A DNA stretch of 64,000 nucleotides, from positions 4,793,001 through 4,857,000 of the forward strand of contig NC_065874.1 of NCBI RefSeq assembly GCF_933775445.1, in the 5' to 3' direction. The notes under the pieces are model-generated. The model saw nothing but the letters and a program-made list of their open reading frames with translations, was not told where the DNA came from and ran no database searches. Positions 61,601 through 64,000 of the stretch are shown here, one piece after another. A program made the position numbers and the translations under genes. Each line of letters starts with the position of its first letter. The first letter of the stretch is position 1. Origin of the DNA: Argentina anserina (taxonomy: Eukaryota; Streptophyta; Magnoliopsida; Rosales; Rosaceae).

Positions 61601-62954
61601 TGTTATATTGTACTTTTCCAGTCCAAATGGTAAGAACCAAACATGAATTTATTTTAGTAATTTGACAAACAAAATAAAGTTGATTCAAAGGAAGTTAATC
61701 AATTGTTTTCTATTTTTCTTTGTCTTTTACCAGATTGTCCATACAATATGTTTTTTTTAAATCAAAACAGTTCTACCAAAGAAGAGTATTAATTTCTTCA
61801 ATAATGCCTATTGGCAGTTCCATATGCTAAATTGTTTTGATATATATATATATATATAATATTATATATATATATTTAATGCCTATTGACAGTTCTATAT
61901 GCTAAATTGCTTTAATGTATACAGATAAGAAGTATGCCACCTTGCCATATTTTAACTAAACAAACATAAACAAGAGGACTAGAGCTTGATTATCCGTTCT
62001 TAACTAGAAAACAGATTATGTAAATTGGACAAGTACATAAAAACTAGGGTTAATGGAGCCTAAAAACACAAGACGGGAGTCACCCCCGGTGATTTGGTTT
62101 AGGGCTGGGCACGGGCCCGACCCGGGCAATTTTTTTCAGGACCCGGGCCCGGCCCGGTTGTAGTGTGACGGGCCGGGTTTTTTTCTAAAAAAACCAGGAC
62201 CCGGGTAAAACCCGGCCCGGGTCAATTAATTGCAGGGCCCGGGTAAAACCCGGACCGGTAATATCCGGGCCGAGCCCGCCCGGTTTTCCGGACCTAACTC
62301 TGTTTTTGGCTAGTTGGCGGCGAATCGGCAGTGCGAGGCGATGACAATGGGAATTATGGGATTGGAATTAGTTAAGTTTAAGGTTATTTGGTTATTTTCC
62401 AGTGTCATTGTATCTATTCTATAAGTTTAGGATCACTTACGAAAACCAATTACATAATAACACCTAATGTCCCGGGTTTCCGGGTTTTTTTTGTTTAAAG
62501 ATTTGAAGGCCCGGGACCGGCCCGGACATAACAAAGCCCGGCCCGTTTATCACATGACAACATATGAGCCCGGCAAAAAACCCGGCCCGCCCAGACGGGC
62601 CCGGCGGTTCGGTCCGGATTTTTTTTTCGGGCTTTTTGCCCAGCCCTAATTTGGTTACCCGTTACCACTAAGATTACTTACTAAAATGATAAATAAAACT
62701 CCAGCTCGAGAAAGATGGAAGACCATATGCATTAACCCTAGTACGTGTAGGGCGGAACTTAGAAGAGGCTAGAAGGGGCATGGCCCCTTCTGTGATTTCA
62801 AAATGGCATAACATTCATGTTTTAATTGGGTATTAATTGACCCCTTCGGGAGTTCGGGAGATTTTTCCTTTTGTTTCCTTACCTATTATGCTATTTTAAT
62901 CTTATTACTAAATGATAATTAGTTCTTTTCTTATTAGAATTATAATTTATATAC
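61601..62954. repeat. Duplicated P450-upstream block, copy C, second part
   Basis: It aligns with 8940-9785, with a hAT MITE at 62100-62648 as the only large difference. Confidence 0.85.
62100..62648. mobile_element. GC-rich hAT MITE with 8-bp target duplication
   Basis: The ends TAGGGCTGGGCA and TGCCCAGCCCTA are inverted. The target duplication ATTTGGTT lies at 62092-62099 and 62649-62656, and the paralogous position near 9454 has GATTTGGTTACCCG once with no insert. Both flanks inside the element are packed with CCCGG/CCGGG motifs around an AT-rich centre (about 62300-62460). It is 549 bases and non-coding. Confidence 0.93.
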
Positions 62955-63148
62955 TGTTATAGAAGAATGTAGTACGCATCAAATAAGGAGAAGTATCGTC
63001 ATTATTTATTGATAAGGTGACTTTTATATAAGCATTATATTGAGTATCCCGTAGAATCATGAATTATATATCATTCCTTATCTAAACTAACATATACTAA
63101 TTAGGATAAGATACACCAGAAGATTAAAGAGATAATTCTCCTACAACA
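62955..63148 (-). mobile_element. Copia LTR, 194 bp, copy C
   Basis: It runs TGTTATAGAAG to CTACAACA and has the same length as the LTR at 9786-9979; the following CTCCCCCTTG is the polypurine-tract complement. Confidence 0.8.
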
Positions 63149-64000
63149 CTCCCCCTTGTATCGCGATCATAATGTATCATGGTGCATAATTGCCGCCTCG
63201 GTAAAAACCTTGACAAGTAAAACAAAAACCTCTTTGGTAAAATAAAAGGCTTGGTTGAAGGGAAAAAGAACACAACGCACTAACTACTATTGAAGATAAC
63301 ATGTGGTATAGACTCCTCTTGAAGTCTGCAAAACAACTCCCCTGATCGGTTGCTCAATCTCGGAGTTTAGATATATAGCGTGTATGAACGCATTCACATT
63401 ATTCAAAAGTAGCAATGAGTCAATAATTTGATTATCACATCTCACCAAACATTCTTCAATCAAACATGTACACTTATCCGTACATGGATCAAAAGAGTTT
63501 GCAATGAAAAACAGATTCACGCGTGGTATGACCTTCACGCATCTAAACAGTCATAACTTCTTCGATACAATAGGTATGGATGAACCTTAAAAGGTTCTGG
63601 AAAATAAACATCTGTGGATTTCCAGTGATATGTGGTTCACAACCTAGTTCGGTCTGAGCTGATCACAAAGCTTCGTCGAAGTTGACTCAGCTAAAAGTTC
63701 CGGACAGATCCGTCCTATGTTACTAAACCAGCTATAACTCACTCAATATAAGTGATATGGTCAAATGGTTGGTGTCCCTAGAAAGTAGACACAGACCTTT
63801 CCAATGGTACCAAATGTAGCATTTTTTAACAAGTGAGCTGCTCTTAAGATCCTTTCATTCTAAGTACAACTGCATGCAACATTGCATATTCCCAGACAGT
63901 TATGGGTAAATTATGCGTAATGAGAGCCCTAGCTATAAGCTACAACTGCTTAATTGTCGCTCTTGCTCATCCATTCTGTAGAATGAACATAGGGTTACGA
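63149..64000 (-). mobile_element. Decayed copia interior, 3' portion (copy C), cut by the window edge
   Basis: It aligns with 9980-11280, but about 380 bases of the first copy (near 10700-11110) are missing here. It runs off the right edge of the window. Confidence 0.6.

Noticed and set aside
1..64000. Prokaryotic systems such as defence islands, phages or operons
   Set aside because: Introns, plant gene families and plant transposons show the window is eukaryotic.

Overview
The window looks like nuclear DNA of a flowering plant, most likely a eudicot. Two multi-exon plant secondary-metabolism genes have GT-AG introns, and almost everything else is plant transposable-element sequence: long-LTR gypsy, short-LTR copia, CACTA, hAT and Mutator-like foldbacks. 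A rosid or Rosaceae source is a guess I cannot prove from sequence alone. There are no operons, phages, CRISPR arrays or rRNA genes.

Layout. 1-950: a dispersed repeat running into a truncated CACTA end that carries a topoisomerase II scrap. 951-3240: a gypsy LTR fragment. 3871-4936: a 1.07 kb foldback element with ~500 bp arms. 5076-6765 (minus): a CYP93-type cytochrome P450, best matched to flavone synthase II, intact except for one in-frame TAG. 7014-16170: a duplicated block made of the P450 upstream sequence plus a decayed copia element, itself interrupted by a Mutator-like MITE and a gypsy remnant. 16170-19900: unassigned or retroelement-derived sequence. 20826-23459: a decayed hAT transposase. 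24471-25112: a third copy of the P450-upstream sequence. 25697-27057: an apparently intact three-exon caffeate-type O-methyltransferase (OMT).

27286-36084: a copia element split by a complete 5.76 kb CACTA element (28854-34615, target duplication ATA). 37317-43565: the last exon of a second, dead OMT, split by a 5.9 kb internally deleted gypsy element. 44394-54092: a 9.7 kb CACTA element (target duplication AGG) holding pieces of topoisomerase II and an RNase H-domain gene, the latter cut by a solo LTR with target duplication GCGTA. 54832-57345: a second copy of the copia interior. 57345-58090: a decayed coiled-coil ORF pair, possibly an endogenous pararetrovirus. 58160-59107: a hAT remnant. 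59116-64000: a further copy of the P450-upstream and copia block, in which a GC-rich hAT MITE is dated relative to its empty site in the first copy.

How the genes relate. The only gene that looks able to make a working enzyme is the OMT at 25697-27057. The P450 and the second OMT are broken. A flavone-synthase-like P450 and methoxylating OMTs within 40 kb, with shared duplicated upstream DNA, could be the remains of a small specialised-metabolism neighbourhood, but that is inference. I found no clearly new biological system. The most informative content is the nested transposon stratigraphy, which can be read precisely because several insertions keep target-site duplications and some have paralogous empty sites in the same window.
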